Origin: JBCBWG01 sp039817205 | GTDB lineage: Bacteria; Pseudomonadota; Alphaproteobacteria; Rhizobiales; Hyphomicrobiaceae | Assembly: GCA_039817205.1 (NCBI GenBank) | Contig: JBCBWG010000226.1 | Span: 1-5,359, forward strand | Length of the DNA stretch: 5,359 nt | Direction: 5' to 3' | Shown here: positions 5,170-5,359 of the stretch, one piece after another | How the letters are laid out: every line of letters begins with the position of its first letter | How positions within the stretch are numbered: the stretch's first letter is position 1 | Program-made: the position numbers and the translations under genes | Notes under the pieces: generated by a model | What the model saw: only the letters and a program-made list of their open reading frames with translations | The model's database searches: none | Told to the model about the DNA's origin: nothing

Positions 5170-5358
5170 TTAGGCCCCCGGTCGACCTGTCTTCTTCGGA
5201 CGCCGACGCCGCTTAGCGGCTTTGTCTTCGCCGCCCGATCCATCGGTATAATCACGCACAATAGAGGGCTTCGGCGGTCGTGGCGCATCGCTCGCGCCCA
5301 GTGGCACCTCTGTTCTCCCGACAGTCATCTCGTCGAGTGACGGCTTGTGCGGCGCCGT
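5170..5358 (-). CDS. 3' end of an unidentified protein with a basic C-terminus
   Basis: On the minus strand a frame enters from the right edge and runs 62 residues to a TAA at 5170-5172. It begins TAPHKPSLDEMTVGRTEVPL, continues with ASDAPRPPKPSIVRDYTDGS and ends AAKRRRRPKKTGRPGA. Codons look like those of the neighbouring genes, the segment is G+C-rich up to the stop, and composition changes sharply just beyond it; these support real coding. The tail is proline-rich and then strongly basic (KRRRRPKK), as in disordered tails that touch nucleic acid or membranes. The start and the main domain lie outside the window, so I cannot name the protein. It reads toward the exported-protein gene, with 404 bp between them. 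Confidence 0.65.
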   Translation of the reverse strand, partial: TAPHKPSLDEMTVGRTEVPLGASDAPRPPKPSIVRDYTDGSGGEDKAAKRRRRPKKTGRPGA

Positions 5359-5359
5359 C

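Noticed and set aside
5208..5228. Terminator-like GCCGC-TTA-GCGGC followed by TTTGTCTT on the plus strand
   Set aside because: It lies inside the coding end of the minus-strand partial gene (Lys-Ala-Ala-Lys-Arg codons), and no plus-strand gene needs a terminator there.

Overview
The window looks like a moderately high-G+C alphaproteobacterial chromosome segment, most likely Hyphomicrobiales. This rests on protein-family recognition: a ccmABCDG cytochrome c maturation cluster with alphaproteobacterial-type sequences, a DUF2794 protein (a family I know mainly from Alphaproteobacteria), and a small exported protein with VRAP repeats of a kind I associate with this order. No phage, transposon, CRISPR or toxin-antitoxin genes are visible.

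Left part (1-2962, + strand): the window opens with about 90 bases that read as an internal piece of ZnuA, the zinc ABC transporter binding protein. This is joined abruptly, in a different frame, to a 5'-truncated ccmA. Intact ccmB, ccmC, ccmD (short, 55 aa) and ccmG follow. CcmA and CcmB form the ABC module that acts with CcmC and CcmD to load haem onto the chaperone CcmE. CcmG is the membrane-anchored thioredoxin that keeps apocytochrome c cysteines reduced. CcmE, CcmF and CcmH are not in the window. The truncated ccmA retains the signature motif, Walker B and H-loop but has lost Walker A.

Middle (2963-4347): a 429-bp gap carries three 9-base arms that can form two mutually exclusive hairpins. 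It is followed by a DUF2794 gene with a TTG start and a strong ribosome binding site, a 107-bp spacer with a smaller three-arm arrangement, and ridA, which encodes an enamine/imine deaminase.

Right part (4348-5359): ridA converges on a minus-strand gene for a small exported repeat protein. The 154-bp space between them holds a candidate hairpin terminator and four tandem copies of a 16-bp unit. Upstream of the exported-protein gene is a 404-bp gap with a perfect 19-bp tandem duplication and an AT-richer stretch. The window ends inside the 3' end of another minus-strand gene with a basic C-terminus, whose identity I cannot give.

The most notable observations are the znuA/ccmA junction (a rearrangement or an assembly chimera), the competing-hairpin region after ccmG, and the 16-bp tandem repeat after ridA. 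I see no clear evidence for a wholly new multi-gene system.
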